DNA of 64,000 bases from Perilla frutescens (Eukaryota; Streptophyta; Magnoliopsida; Lamiales; Lamiaceae). The translations under genes and the position numbers were made by a program. Below are positions 10,102 through 20,659 of this stretch, in pieces; position 1 is the stretch's first letter, and every line of letters starts with the position of its first letter. Under the pieces are notes generated by a model, which was not told the origin of the DNA, did not search any database, and was given only the letters and a program-made list of their open reading frames with translations. Location: NCBI GenBank assembly GCA_026008535.1, contig BRKX01000015.1:27983501-28047500 (forward strand). Reading direction: 5' to 3'.

Positions 10102-10600
10102 CCCCTCTATTTCTAAAATCTCATAACTAAAAAAAAAGTATATCTTGCACCGAAATTCTAAAATTAAATTATAGGGAATCCGTAATTGTATCAGAGCCAT
10201 GTCAGTATCGAGATAGTGCTCCCCAGAAAATTCAACTACACGGTAAATAGAAATAAAAAGACCAATTTTACAATTTCATATGCGAAAAAATCGCTGCAGA
10301 ATTAAAGTACAGTAAATTTACCTGTAAAAATAGATTGGGTGACCAGAGATAAAAACTACCTTGGATGATCGATTAGCGATGAAATTTCGATTTAGCAAGT
10401 GTTGGGGGTTGAGGAGAAGCGCATAGATGAGAGATGAAGTATGAGTGTATGACATCGTGGGCGGTTCTTTATATTTCAACATTCGATTTCGCGGTTGTAT
10501 TTTTTTGCTTACCGCCTTTCTTTGTGTTTTAATTTATTTCTTTGTGTTTTCTATCTTTTTCTTTTTTTTTTTATTTTCCTTTTTATAATAGAAGTTTATT
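10102..10600. other. non-LTR flank with a possible minus-strand promoter and first exon
   Basis: There is no long ORF. On the minus strand, a TATAAAG box (about 10468-10474) lies just before an ATG (10455-10457). The short frame that follows begins MSYTHTSSLIYALL and meets a donor-like AAG/GTAGTTT near 10360. Such a layout suits a truncated host gene start, but no downstream exons are visible. Confidence 0.25.
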
Positions 10601-10787
10601 AAGGGCCGAGTTATTTTTAATGTAGATTGACGACATTTTAAATTATATGTCACTAAATGAGCTGTGTGATGACATTTATATTTCAATGTAGCATTAGTGT
10701 GTCAATACAAGCGTAGCAACAAGTCTTTGTAAGGAAAGAACGTTTATGATGACATCTGCTATAAAGTGTCGTAAATTTAGTGTAGTG
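10600..10787 (-). mobile_element. one end of a CACTA-type DNA transposon
   Basis: Read from 10787 on the minus strand, the sequence begins CACTACACTAAATTTACGAC, a typical CACTA terminus. Repeated GACGACAT/GATGACAT motifs follow, like the subterminal repeats of such elements. No matching CACTAC left end is seen within the window, so the element is truncated. Confidence 0.5.
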
Positions 10788-11391
10788 AAAGGATGGGGTA
10801 TATATAATATGATGATATCTCCATTGTTACTCCACAATTTTATTTTATTTTTGATTTCATATAAAAAATCCAAAAGCACACCAATAACGTTCCATTTTGA
10901 AACTCACATGCATAGAACTGACAAATTGGGGATAGGATTGGAACAAAATAGAAGCATACTCAAATTCAACAAATTTAAAATAACGCCTAAACAACCAAAG
11001 ATAACTAACACGAGATCGAGCATCACTCATCGCAAAATGTCTACAAAATAGAGATCGTGATTGAGCCCTGTAGCGTGTGCCGCTGAATGTTCCTTACATG
11101 CATCAACCATCTTATGCCGGTGGCGTAAACATACATGTTGCTCAATTTCTGCAGCCCATCCTGTTACAAATTCTTCAAAACTCGCGGCATAATTCAGCTC
11201 ACATCACATATTCACAGTGATTTTGCTCCATAAAGTCCAAACCTCAAAATAAGCTCATTAATTCGATACGCAACATAATCTGATCAACCCATCACATCAT
11301 CAAGAAAGAAAATAATGATAATTCAACATCAAACAAATCATATAACTATTTAGAAAAACATTAACATAACGTACTTGTAAATAATATTAAT

Positions 11392-11396
11392 GCAAC
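11392..11396. repeat. target-site duplication GCAAC (left)
   Basis: GCAAC directly precedes the 5' LTR and is repeated exactly at 20655-20659 after the 3' LTR. This defines the copia insertion. Confidence 0.95.
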
Positions 11397-12013
11397 TGTT
11401 GAAACCATTGGTTTTTAGTATATATATTTGTTTTGTCTTTCTTTTTATTTGGTTGCAGGAAAATCGTGAGTTGAGAAATATTTAAAGCATGTGAGTTTTG
11501 ACCAAGTCTAAGAGAAAGAGTCAAGATAAGGTAGTTCCTATTTCGGTGGAAAAGCTGGTACTTGCGGCTAAAGTCTAGGCATGATGGTAGAAGTGGATTA
11601 CGTGCAAGATACATGAGTAGAGGCCAAGAAATTAGTTTTGTATAAATAGGGATCGACTGTATAGAGATAAGATACGAGTTCATAGAGATATTTCAGATAG
11701 ATTAGATCAGTTAAATTCAGATATTTGTTTTCTTCGAGTGATAGCTAAGACAACTTTAGTCACGACCTTCTGCGAAGGGAGAGATAAAGTGTCTTTAGTT
11801 TTGTGAGTATTTACTCGAAGTGTTTTTGTAATTCACAAATTCATATAGTGAATCTTTTTGCCCTGAGGCACTTCGCGAGATTATAGAAATATAATCTCGT
11901 GAAATTTCAATCCATTATCAATTACTAATTTTCCGCTGCATATACAAAGTTGTCTACACTTCATACGCAACTTTGATCACAACTCTGTCAGAACTGAGAA
12001 TTCGGTTTCTTCA
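11397..12013 (+). repeat. 5' LTR of the copia element
   Basis: 617 bp from TGTTGAAACC to GGTTTCTTCA. A TATA box (TATAAATAGG) starts at 11641. It is equal in length to the 3' LTR. Confidence 0.95.
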
Positions 12014-12030
12014 ATTGGCATCAAGAGCAT
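12014..12030 (+). promoter_or_regulatory. copia primer-binding site (initiator tRNA-Met type, degenerate)
   Basis: ATTGGCATCAAGAGCAT follows the LTR directly. The usual plant copia site is TGGTATCAGAGC, complementary to tRNA-iMet. This one differs by a substitution and an inserted base, so priming may be weakened. Confidence 0.7.
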
Positions 12031-12073
12031 ACACTTGACACACTAAGTGGTGATCCTTTTTTTTGTGAGTACG

Positions 12074-15000
12074 ATGGATTGCACAAACCCGTTGTTCAAC
12101 AAACCTCCTGTTCTCGATGGCATGAACTATTCCTTTTGGAAAGTTTGAATGAGAGCTTGCATCAAATCCATTGATGCTAGAGCATGAAATGCTGTTCAGA
12201 AAACGTGGACACATCCTAAGACCATAGATGCCGAAGGAGATACAATCCGTACTCCTCTAGAAGAGTGGACTAGGTCACAAATCGATGAAGCTACGTTCAA
12301 CGACAAAGCACTCAATGCGATCTAATCTTTCTTGGATATACAGATGTTCAAACTCATAAGAAATTGTGAGTCTGCCAAACAAGCGTGGGCTATTCTTCAG
12401 CAACATTGCGAAGGAGATGTCGGAATTAAAGAATCGAGACATCGCATTCTCACCACAAAGTTTGAGAACATGAAGATGGATGAAGATGAGACCGTTGGAC
12501 AGTATTGCAATAAGCTACTTGAGATTGCAAATGAGTGCACTGATCTTGGTGATCCGATCACCAACAAAAGGTTTGTTTCTAAAGCTTTGAGAACTCTAAC
12601 ACCTCAGTTTGATATGAAGGTTGTTGCCATTGACACGGCGTTAAACACTGGATCTTTGGACTTCACAAAGCTAATGAATGATTTGAAAACCTATGAAATG
12701 GAATTGAATGAGAAAGGCGGGTCAAACAAGAAGGAAATTGCCATGACAGCTGGGTCGACTTCAAGGACAACAGCTTATGACGAAGAAGAGGATGCTGATC
12801 TTGAAGAAATCAGTGAAAAGAATCCTGATTTTGCTCTTCTGACCAGAAGACTAAACACTCTCATCAGGACAAACAGAGGAAAACAACTAAAGGGAGGTGC
12901 TGAACAACGCAAGCCTCGACATGACCCATCTGGGCCTTTGGTTATCTATAAGAAAATGAATACACCTGGTAAGGAACCTAGGATCATAAAGCGTGCTGCA
13001 TCAGATCATTTTAGACCAAAGGAGGTGAAAGATTTCTCCACGGTTCAATGCTATGAGTGCAAAGGCTATGGGCACTTTGCAAATGAATGTGCCAACACAT
13101 TTAGAAAGCTTGGAAAACCTGTCACATTCTTATCTCTTAGCGACAGTGAGCTAGACACCTCAGGGATATTTGTGGAAGAAATCTCAGATGATGCAACCAA
13201 CGAACACACTGCCTTAACTGCAGTATGTGCTGAATTGGACAATTCAAAGCTCACAGAAGTTGAGATAACTTCTGACAGGTATGATGATTCCTACTATAAA
13301 ACTCTCTTTTGCTTCAACACTGTGATAACTACTGCAGATGAGGAAGAAGAAGTTACCGAGGAAGAAACACTAGAGATGCTGATAAAGTTGCAGGGACTCT
13401 ACAAGGAGCTGTATGCTAAGTGGGTCAAACAGTGTAAGGTATTCGAGTCACTCAATGAGAAAACCACTAGCTAGAAGACATCACTTGCAAAATTGGAGGT
13501 AATGCTAATGAAGAAAGATGCAGAGATTGACAAGATGAGGATTCAACTCAATCTTGCAAATGAAACTTTCAGAAAGATCAACACTGGTACCTCCAAACTT
13601 GATGAAGTTCTTACTCAAACTCAGGTAACTTCTCATGGCTTAGGTTATGACAAAACTGTAAAGACTGCATTTACACAAATCATGTCCACTCATAGAAAAC
13701 CTTTTGTGAAAGCTCAAGAAGCACATCCCACCTCATCAGTGAGTAAGAAACGCAGGAGATTCGTTTGTCACTATTGTTTCCTCCCTGGATATATAAAACC
13801 TTTCTGCCATAGGTTTTTGCAGGAACACAAGAAAGAGATTCATCTGAGGACACAAGCCTCAAAGTCAGGCCTCACAGTCAAAAGTGACAAAACAAGGAAT
13901 ATGGTTTGGAAACCTAAAGCTGTCTCCAAAGACACCTGCAAAGTTATCTTCACTGCATCAGTAGCTGATGATTTAACAACTTGGTATTTTGACAGCGGGT
14001 GCTCTCGTCACATGACTGTGTCTCAATGTTACCTATCTAACTACTAGAAGATCAATGACAGTGAAGTCACCTTCGGAGGAAGAACAAACGGTAAGATTTT
14101 AGGCCATGGAATTTTAAATAGTCCTGGTCTTCCAAAGCTAGCCAATGTATCACATGTTCAAGGCCTTACAGCGAACCTCATCAGCATCAACCAACTCTGT
14201 GATGACAACTTTACAGTCATCTTTGATAAGCAAAGTTGTACTGTGGTTGACAAAGACGGTAAACATGTGATCTATGGGGTAAGATCTTCTAATAATATTT
14301 ATGAAACTAAAATAAAAAGCTGCTTGAGTGCACAGGTAAATGATGTGCAACTTTGACATCAAAAATTGGGTCATACCAATTTCCGCAACATGGAGAACCT
14401 TCGGAGACTCAATGCTGTTCTTGGAGTGCCAAAGTTGAACGTATCAAATCCAAGTCTGTGTGGAGATTGTCAGAAAGAAAAGCAAGTAAAAGCCTCGCAT
14501 CCAGTTGTGACAACTTCAGAGAGACCTTTTGCTACTCAAAGCTGTTTTGAATTATTTCACATGGATCTAATGGGGCGAGCAGAGGTAGAAAGCCTTGGAG
14601 GTAAACGATATTCCTTTGTGATTGTCGATGACCTCTCCAGGTATGCTTGGGTAAAATTTCTAAGTGACAAAGGTGAAACCTATGATGCTTTCTTAGAATT
14701 ATATGCTAAGGTTAGAAACTACTACCATTCTTGCATTAAAAGAATTAGATCTGACCATGGAAGGGAGTTTGAAAATCTTCAGCTCCTAAACTTTTGCATT
14801 AAAGAAGGTATTCATTATGAATATTCTGCCCCTAAAACACCCCAGTAAAATGGTGTAGCTGAAAGAAAGAATAGAACCTTGCAAGAGATGGCCACTGTCA
14901 TGTTACACTCTAAGAAGTTGTCCAAATGGTTTTGGGCTGAAGCGTTAAACACTGCATGCTATGTAAGTAATCAGGTAAACTTAAGAACCGGAACCACCAT

Positions 15001-15075
15001 GACATCATATGAAATTCTAAATGGTAGAAAACCCAACTTAAAATACCTACATGTTTTTGGTTAGTTTGCTACATT
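12074..15075 (+). pseudogene. copia gag-protease-integrase, broken
   Basis: One reading frame from the ATG at 12074 carries gag, a CCHC knuckle (CYECKGYGHFANEC, from about 13049), a second knuckle-like motif whose His is Tyr (near 13765), protease DSG (near 13990) and integrase with its HHCC finger (from 14360). The core has HMDLMG, RSDHGREFEN and, after a stop, NGVAERKNRT, so all three acidic residues are still visible. In-frame stops lie at 12146, 12185, 12323, 13472, 14045, 14354, 14846 and 15062. A one-base frame change between 15065 and 15075 leads into the RT frame. Several stops fit C-to-T or G-to-A changes. Confidence 0.9.
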
Positions 15076-17133
15076 TTGAATGATAGGGATTACTTGTTCA
15101 AATTTGATCCCAAAAGTGATAAAGGTGTGTTTATAGGTTATTCGCTTAATAGTCATGCTTATCGTGTCTATAACCTCAGAACAAAAACTGTTATGGAAAG
15201 TGTGAATGTACGATTTGATGATCTGGCCAGTCTGTACACTCCTGAAGAGGATACTAACGATTTACTTAAGATACAGGGAAGGACAGAAAGAACTGTTGAG
15301 GAAGAAGGGAGAGTCAACCATGAAGTCGAGTCCACTTCAGAGACAGATAAGGATGCATGTACAGAAGGATCTGGATCGAATCATCACTCAAATGATTCAG
15401 AAATTCCAGAAATAGTTCAGAGAAATAATAGAAGAGATCCACCGAGCATGATTCGAAAAGATCATCCAATTGATCAAGTCATTGGAGATGTTCGTGAAGG
15501 GGTCAGAACTAGAGATAAAACTCTTGTCAACTATAAGGAAATGGTAAGGATGGTGTGTCTGTCATGTGTAATCAATAAAGTTGGTACTGTTGTCTTCTTA
15601 TCCATGGCTGAACCTAAAAACATGAATGAGGCATTAAAAGATGAGTTCTGGATAAGTGCCATGCAAGCCGAGCTACTTGAGTTTGTTAGAAATAAAGTTT
15701 GGACACTTGTGCCTAGACCTTCAGGGATAAACGTAATAGGGATTAAGTGGATATTTAAGAATAAAACTGATGAATTTGAAAATGTCATTAGAAATAAAGC
15801 CCGCTTAGTTGCCCAAGGTTACACTCAAGTAGAGAGCATTGACTATGATGAGACTTTTGCTCCCGTTGCTCGAATAGAGTCCATCAGGTTATTATTTGCC
15901 ATTGCATGTTATCTTAACATTACTCTTCATCAAATGGATGTTAAGGCAGCATTTCTAAACGGAGTACTAGAAGAGGAAGCGTACGTGGAGCAACCTAAAG
16001 GCTTTGTAGATCCGTTAAAACCCGATCATGTGTATAAATTACACAAAGCTTTGTATGGACTTAAGCAAGCTCCTAGAGCTTGGTATAGTCGGCTAACGGA
16101 GTTCTTGCTTGAATTTGGTTTTTTCAGGGGACATGCCGATAGGACACTTTTTCTCAAAAAAGAGAAAGACTTTCTCACAATTGCACAAATATATGTCGAT
16201 GACATAGTATTTGGGTCAACGAGCGAGAAAGCCTTGAAAGAGTTTGTGGAGGCAATGTCCACGTCTTTTGAAATGAGTATGGTCGGTGAGCTTAGCAATT
16301 TTCTTGGACTTCAAGTCAAGCAAAAGGAAGATGGCGTCTTCATCTCACAGATAAAATATGCCAAGAATCTTGTAAAGAAGTTTGGTTTGGAAAATGCAAA
16401 GCACATAAGAACTCCCATGAGTACGACTGAAAAGCTGTCGAAGGATGCAGTTGGACCTGAAGTTGATCCAACTTTATACAGATCAATGATCAGAAGTCTC
16501 TTCTACCTGACTACTAGCCGGCCAGATATCATGTACAATATGTGTGCATGTGCTCGGTTTCAGTCCTGTCCCAAGGAGGAGCACCTTAAGGCTGTAAAGA
16601 TGATCATTCGGTACATTGCCGGCACTTGTGAATTAGGTCTATGGTTCACAAAGGACACTACTACAGATCTTGTTGGATACAGTGATGCCGATTGGGCTGG
16701 AGAAACTGATGATAGGCGAAGTACAAGTGGAGGATGTTTTTATCTTGACAACAACCTCATCTCATGGCACAGCAAAAAACAAAACTGTATCTCATTATCC
16801 ACAGCTGAGTCCGAGTATGTAGTCACTGAGAGCTGTTCGACACAGTTGATATGGCTGAAGTCAATGTTGGATGATTATGAATTGGAAAGCAATCCCTTGG
16901 TGATGCTCTGCGACAATACAAGTGCCATCAACCTTGCAAAGAACTCAGCTCATCATTCCAAATCCAAGCATATCCACTTAAGGTATCACTTTATTAGGGA
17001 TTTAGTTGAAATGAAGCTATTAAAGTTAGAGTATATTAGTACATATAATCAACTGGCTGATATGTTCACAAAAGCTTTAAGCTATGAGAGATTCTCAATT
17101 CTGAGGAAATCTCTTGGCTTATGTTCTATATGA
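15076..17133 (+). CDS. copia reverse transcriptase and RNase H (open frame, 685 codons)
   Basis: This is the C-terminal part of the polyprotein. It shows the end of integrase (SLNSHAYRVYN), an acidic linker, RT with MDVKAAFLNG and the active site YVDD at residues 373-376, and RNase H with YSDADWAG (D537, D539) and STAESEYV. It ends near FTKALSYERF, as copia pol does. There is no in-frame stop. There is no independent start codon of note: the frame is joined to the upstream gag-integrase only by a frameshift, so it is translatable only if that shift is bypassed. Confidence 0.93.
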   Translation: MNDRDYLFKFDPKSDKGVFIGYSLNSHAYRVYNLRTKTVMESVNVRFDDLASLYTPEEDTNDLLKIQGRTERTVEEEGRVNHEVESTSETDKDACTEGSGSNHHSNDSEIPEIVQRNNRRDPPSMIRKDHPIDQVIGDVREGVRTRDKTLVNYKEMVRMVCLSCVINKVGTVVFLSMAEPKNMNEALKDEFWISAMQAELLEFVRNKVWTLVPRPSGINVIGIKWIFKNKTDEFENVIRNKARLVAQGYTQVESIDYDETFAPVARIESIRLLFAIACYLNITLHQMDVKAAFLNGVLEEEAYVEQPKGFVDPLKPDHVYKLHKALYGLKQAPRAWYSRLTEFLLEFGFFRGHADRTLFLKKEKDFLTIAQIYVDDIVFGSTSEKALKEFVEAMSTSFEMSMVGELSNFLGLQVKQKEDGVFISQIKYAKNLVKKFGLENAKHIRTPMSTTEKLSKDAVGPEVDPTLYRSMIRSLFYLTTSRPDIMYNMCACARFQSCPKEEHLKAVKMIIRYIAGTCELGLWFTKDTTTDLVGYSDADWAGETDDRRSTSGGCFYLDNNLISWHSKKQNCISLSTAESEYVVTESCSTQLIWLKSMLDDYELESNPLVMLCDNTSAINLAKNSAHHSKSKHIHLRYHFIRDLVEMKLLKLEYISTYNQLADMFTKALSYERFSILRKSLGLCSI

Positions 17134-17136
17134 AAA

Positions 17137-17674
17137 GTAAAAGTTGGCCCAACTGTTGTCACACTTTTGGTATATCATAGTTAACTGTGAAGTTGGACAG
17201 ATTCGAGGATGAAAAAGCCTGTGTTAAGGTGAAACCATGATCGTTCTTATAAAACCATATAACTAGATCAAAGATCTTAGATAAATGGTATTTATAAGAT
17301 TCTTTTGGTTATTCATCTATTCATCATCTGTCTTCTTCTTAAAAGTTTCCTATGATGCATCAAAAGTAAGCTGATCATATAAATTTCTTGACTACAGTTG
17401 GTTAATATAAAAAAAATGAATGAAAAATTTTGAAAGTCAATTGAATGTATCTGGAAATGTATCTTACTCTATCTTTAATATCTGCTTTGACTATATCTTT
17501 AATATGTTGATTCCTATTTATGTAGAGGCAGGTATCTATCAGATATATTTATATCCTTCCATATACATACTTAAAAGTCTCACTCTCCACACTTAGTCAC
17601 TCTTACTTAGATTCTCCCCATTTGATCAACTATTCACAAAACCCTTTTGTCTCCTCAAACCTGTCACCTTCACC
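17137..17674 (+). other. untranslated spacer between pol and third ORF of the copia element
   Basis: About 540 bases, AT-rich, with no ORF. CT-rich sequence before the ATG at 17675 (CTCAAACCTGTCACCTTCACC) resembles a plant 5' leader, and it could serve expression of the third ORF. Confidence 0.6.
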
Positions 17675-18412
17675 ATGAACTCTGACAAGATGAGACAGAT
17701 TCAAGATCTTCTCAATGACCTCGAGGCGTCGGCCTATCTCCGTCACCTATCTACCTTTCTCCCTCAGCTGCCGATCCTTTCTCCGCCGCGACCGATTGTC
17801 CCAAACACCTTTCGGTTTTTGTCATTGGACTCCACACCGATTCTCCGGCCAAAAGTCCTTCTTTCTCCTTCTAGAGGGAACACCCCCATGGAAATTTCTC
17901 CAGAAATAGATAGCTGCTCAGAGGTTCAGTCGCGACCTCTCACCTTGTCGGCCTTATCCCCGACGAAGCCCTCCTCCATCTCACCTAATTCAGATCTGGA
18001 GTTGTCACAAGCCATCATCCTGGCTCCTGACGGCGTAATCATACATCCTCTTGACATTCCAGTGCTCGTCTTTCCCAAGGAAGAATCTCTCGATCCCCTC
18101 TTCCTTTCTGACGAAGGGAATCCACATGACGGCGGCCCCATTGAAGTGTCGTTCTCAGAAGTGGAGCAGGAACAGCAAATGGAAGGCTTGGAGAGATCTG
18201 CTCCATCTAAATCTCCTCTGAAGAAGAAGCCAGTGAAGGCCAAACGTGTTCCTCCGCCTCACCGGTCACAGTGTCTGTACTTCACCGACAGTTCTTCACG
18301 GACTCAGAAGGGTCCTATAGAGATCACTTTCGAACCGGAAGACGAGCCTAGTGAAGGATCTTCCGAAAAAGGGACAGCAGGAGACACAAGCCGAGGATGT
18401 GTTCAGGTCTGA
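17675..18412 (+). pseudogene. copia third ORF, N-terminal half
   Basis: 245 codons from a good ATG. The product is Ser/Pro-rich and then acidic, with a basic patch (SPLKKKPVKAKR) that could be a nuclear signal. It has no recognised enzyme domain. Its end overlaps the start of the next frame (from 18351), which continues the same type of sequence one base out of register. The two are most likely one gene split by a single-base insertion near the run of A at 18367-18371. Confidence 0.65.
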
Positions 18413-19730
18413 AGACAGTCGGGAGGAAACGGAGACTGAAGCTGAGCTGGAGATCACCTCTGCTATGTCCAAGAAGGGAAAGAGGAAGGTTCTGCCTTCT
18501 CCTTCTCCGAAAACCAAAAGGAAAAAGAATCGCTCCTCAAAGCGAGCCAAGCTATGTCTAGACCCCGATGAGGAAGCTGCTCTTTCCGAATCCGACATAG
18601 AGGTATCGAAGACTGACTCTCAACTCTTTTATTCTGATGTTGCTAAGAAGAATTGGGAATATTTTAAAAATAGAGAGATTTTGAATGATTGGGCTGTCGA
18701 TGCAAAGGATTTTGGTAAACACAATTTGGTTGCATTTTTGAAAAAGATGAGGGTTTGGGGTAGTGTTTCGTATGCCCGTCCATATGTTGCTGAGATTGTT
18801 TATTTATTTTATGCTAATCTATCTTCTGAGTTTGGGAATCCCTCATCTAAGAGGTTCGGGAAGGTGTTTGTTAGGGGGAGTATTTACATTTTAACTCCTG
18901 CCAAAATTAACAAACTCTTGGGTCTTCCGAATGTGTCTGTAAATGATAATGAGGTTGATGATGAGCTTGAAGTTAGGATGGCTAATCTGCTAACTGGGGG
19001 AAGAGCTGAGGCCTGGCATGGTAAGAGGGTGAACCGGATTGCCTCTGCCCTCACCTCTCTCTTCTCCACGTTGCATAAAATTTCTGTTAGCAACTGGATC
19101 CCTACCTCCAACTCCACTGTAGTTCCTCTTGAACATGTCTCTCTCTTGTACAAATTATACATGAAGGAAAAGGTTAATCTGGGCAACCTTATGTTCAATG
19201 CTATTGCTGAAGTTGCCATGACTAAGAGCAACAAGAAGCTTGTGTTGCCATCCCTCATTTTCAGCATGTTGATTGACCAAGGGTTCAAGCCCACGAAGAG
19301 AGATTTGTTCACTTCCAGACTCACTCTTCAGACGGTGCAAAAGATTTTCCTTATAGATTCACGAGTTGTGGATCTACCTTGGATAGATGATGAAGAATTT
19401 GCTCCATCTTCTCCTGGTCCCCGCTGCTCTATTCCTGTGTTTGTTTTGCAGGAACAAATTAACTTCTGCACTGCACAAATCGAGATCATTGACCAGCATA
19501 GGAAGGTGTTCCATGCCTTCTTTCTTCCCAAAAAAGGGGAGGTAATAGTGGAGAAGGCAGTAGCCGAGGAAGAGCTGGAAGTGAGGAAGTGGGTGCTGAA
19601 GAGCAAAATGAGTGAGGGAGGAGTAGAAGAAAAAATAAGAAGGAAGGAAGGGGAAAGCTGCAGATGTTTTTGTTGCAGCAGTTTTTTTGTTGATGTTTAT
19701 CAAACAAACAATTTCTCTTTATTCTGTTAG
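18351..19730 (+). pseudogene. copia third ORF, C-terminal half (plant-transposon-protein-like domain)
   Basis: 459 codons without an obvious own start. It begins with Glu/Lys-rich sequence and a strong basic patch (KTKRKKNRSSKRAK). A globular domain follows with WEYFKNRE, VYLFYANL and VRGSIYILTPAKINKLLGLP. This is the pattern I associate with the 'putative plant transposon protein' domain found in extra ORFs of plant LTR elements. In Sireviruses such ORFs are called envelope-like by position. I see no signal peptide or clear membrane helix. Intact apart from the frameshift at its junction with 17675-18412. Confidence 0.7.
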
Positions 19731-19906
19731 TTTAAAAACTATATTTTGATTACAGATTTGACTGTGGATCTTTTGGATAAGATCTTTTTGTTGATCTTTT
19801 AATTGTCTTATCTTTTGAAGAGAAGGTTTTCTTATGGTTCTGCAGTATGTGGTAACAATATAAGGGTAACAATATAAGTTGCAGTCATGAGGGAAGTTTG
19901 CATGAC

Positions 19907-20036
19907 AGGGGGAGCATTTGTGAGCATTTGTGCTTTGTTTTTGATTTTGTCTTTGTTTTAAGTATATGTTTAGGGGGAGTTAAGTTATAATTGCATGATG
20001 TTGGTTGTTTTGGGAAGAAAGACAAAAAGGGGGAGA
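19907..20036 (+). promoter_or_regulatory. three polypurine tracts before the 3' LTR
   Basis: AGGGGGAG occurs at 19907-19914 and 19972-19979, and AAAAAGGGGGAGA at 20024-20036, directly before the LTR. Multiple polypurine tracts are a described hallmark of Sirevirus elements. Confidence 0.8.
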
Positions 20037-20037
20037 T

Positions 20038-20654
20038 TGTTGAAACCGTTGGTTTTTAGTATATATATTTGTTTTGTCTTTCTTTTTATTTGGTTGCAGG
20101 AAAATCGTGAGTTGAGAAATATTTGAAGCATGTGAGTTTTGACCAAGTCTAAGAGAAAGAGTCAAGATAAGGTAGTTCCCATTTCAGTGGAAAAGCTGGT
20201 ACTTGCGGCTAAAGTCTAGGCATGATGGTAGATGTGGATTACGTGCAATATACATGAGTAGAGGCCAAGAAATTAGTTTTGTATAAATAGGGATCGACTA
20301 TATAGAGATAAGATACGAGTTCATAGAGATATTTCAGATAGATTAGATCAGTTAAATTCAGATATTTATTTTCTTCGAGTGATAGTTAAGACAACTTTAG
20401 TCACGACCTTCTGTGAATGGAGAGATAAAATGTCTTTAGTTTTGTGAGTATTTACTCGAAGTGTTTTTGTAATTCACAAATTCATATAGTGAATCTTTTT
20501 ACCCTAAGGCACTCCGCAAGATTATAGAAATAAAATCTCGTGAAATTTCAATCCATTGTCAGTTACTAATTTTCCGCTGCATATACAAAGTTGTCTACAC
20601 TTCAGACACAACTTTGATCACAACTCTGTCAGAACCGAGAATACGGTTTCTTCA
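20038..20654 (+). repeat. 3' LTR of the copia element
   Basis: 617 bp, TGTTGAAACC to GGTTTCTTCA, with about 23 substitutions from the 5' LTR and no length change. TATA box at about 20282. Confidence 0.95.
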
Positions 20655-20659
20655 GCAAC
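20655..20659. repeat. target-site duplication GCAAC (right)
   Basis: Exact copy of 11392-11396. Confidence 0.95.

Larger units (their letters stand above)
11397..20654 (+). mobile_element. complete Ty1/copia element, Sirevirus-like
   Basis: 9258 bp with two 617-bp LTRs and a perfect 5-bp target duplication. The order is gag, protease, integrase, RT, RNase H (copia order), followed by an extra ORF before the 3' LTR and three polypurine tracts. Both of those last features are known for Sireviruses. gag and integrase are broken by stops; RT-RNaseH is open. I count about 23 differences between the two LTRs (near 4 percent), mostly transitions, so the insertion is fairly recent but not current. 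Confidence 0.95.
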
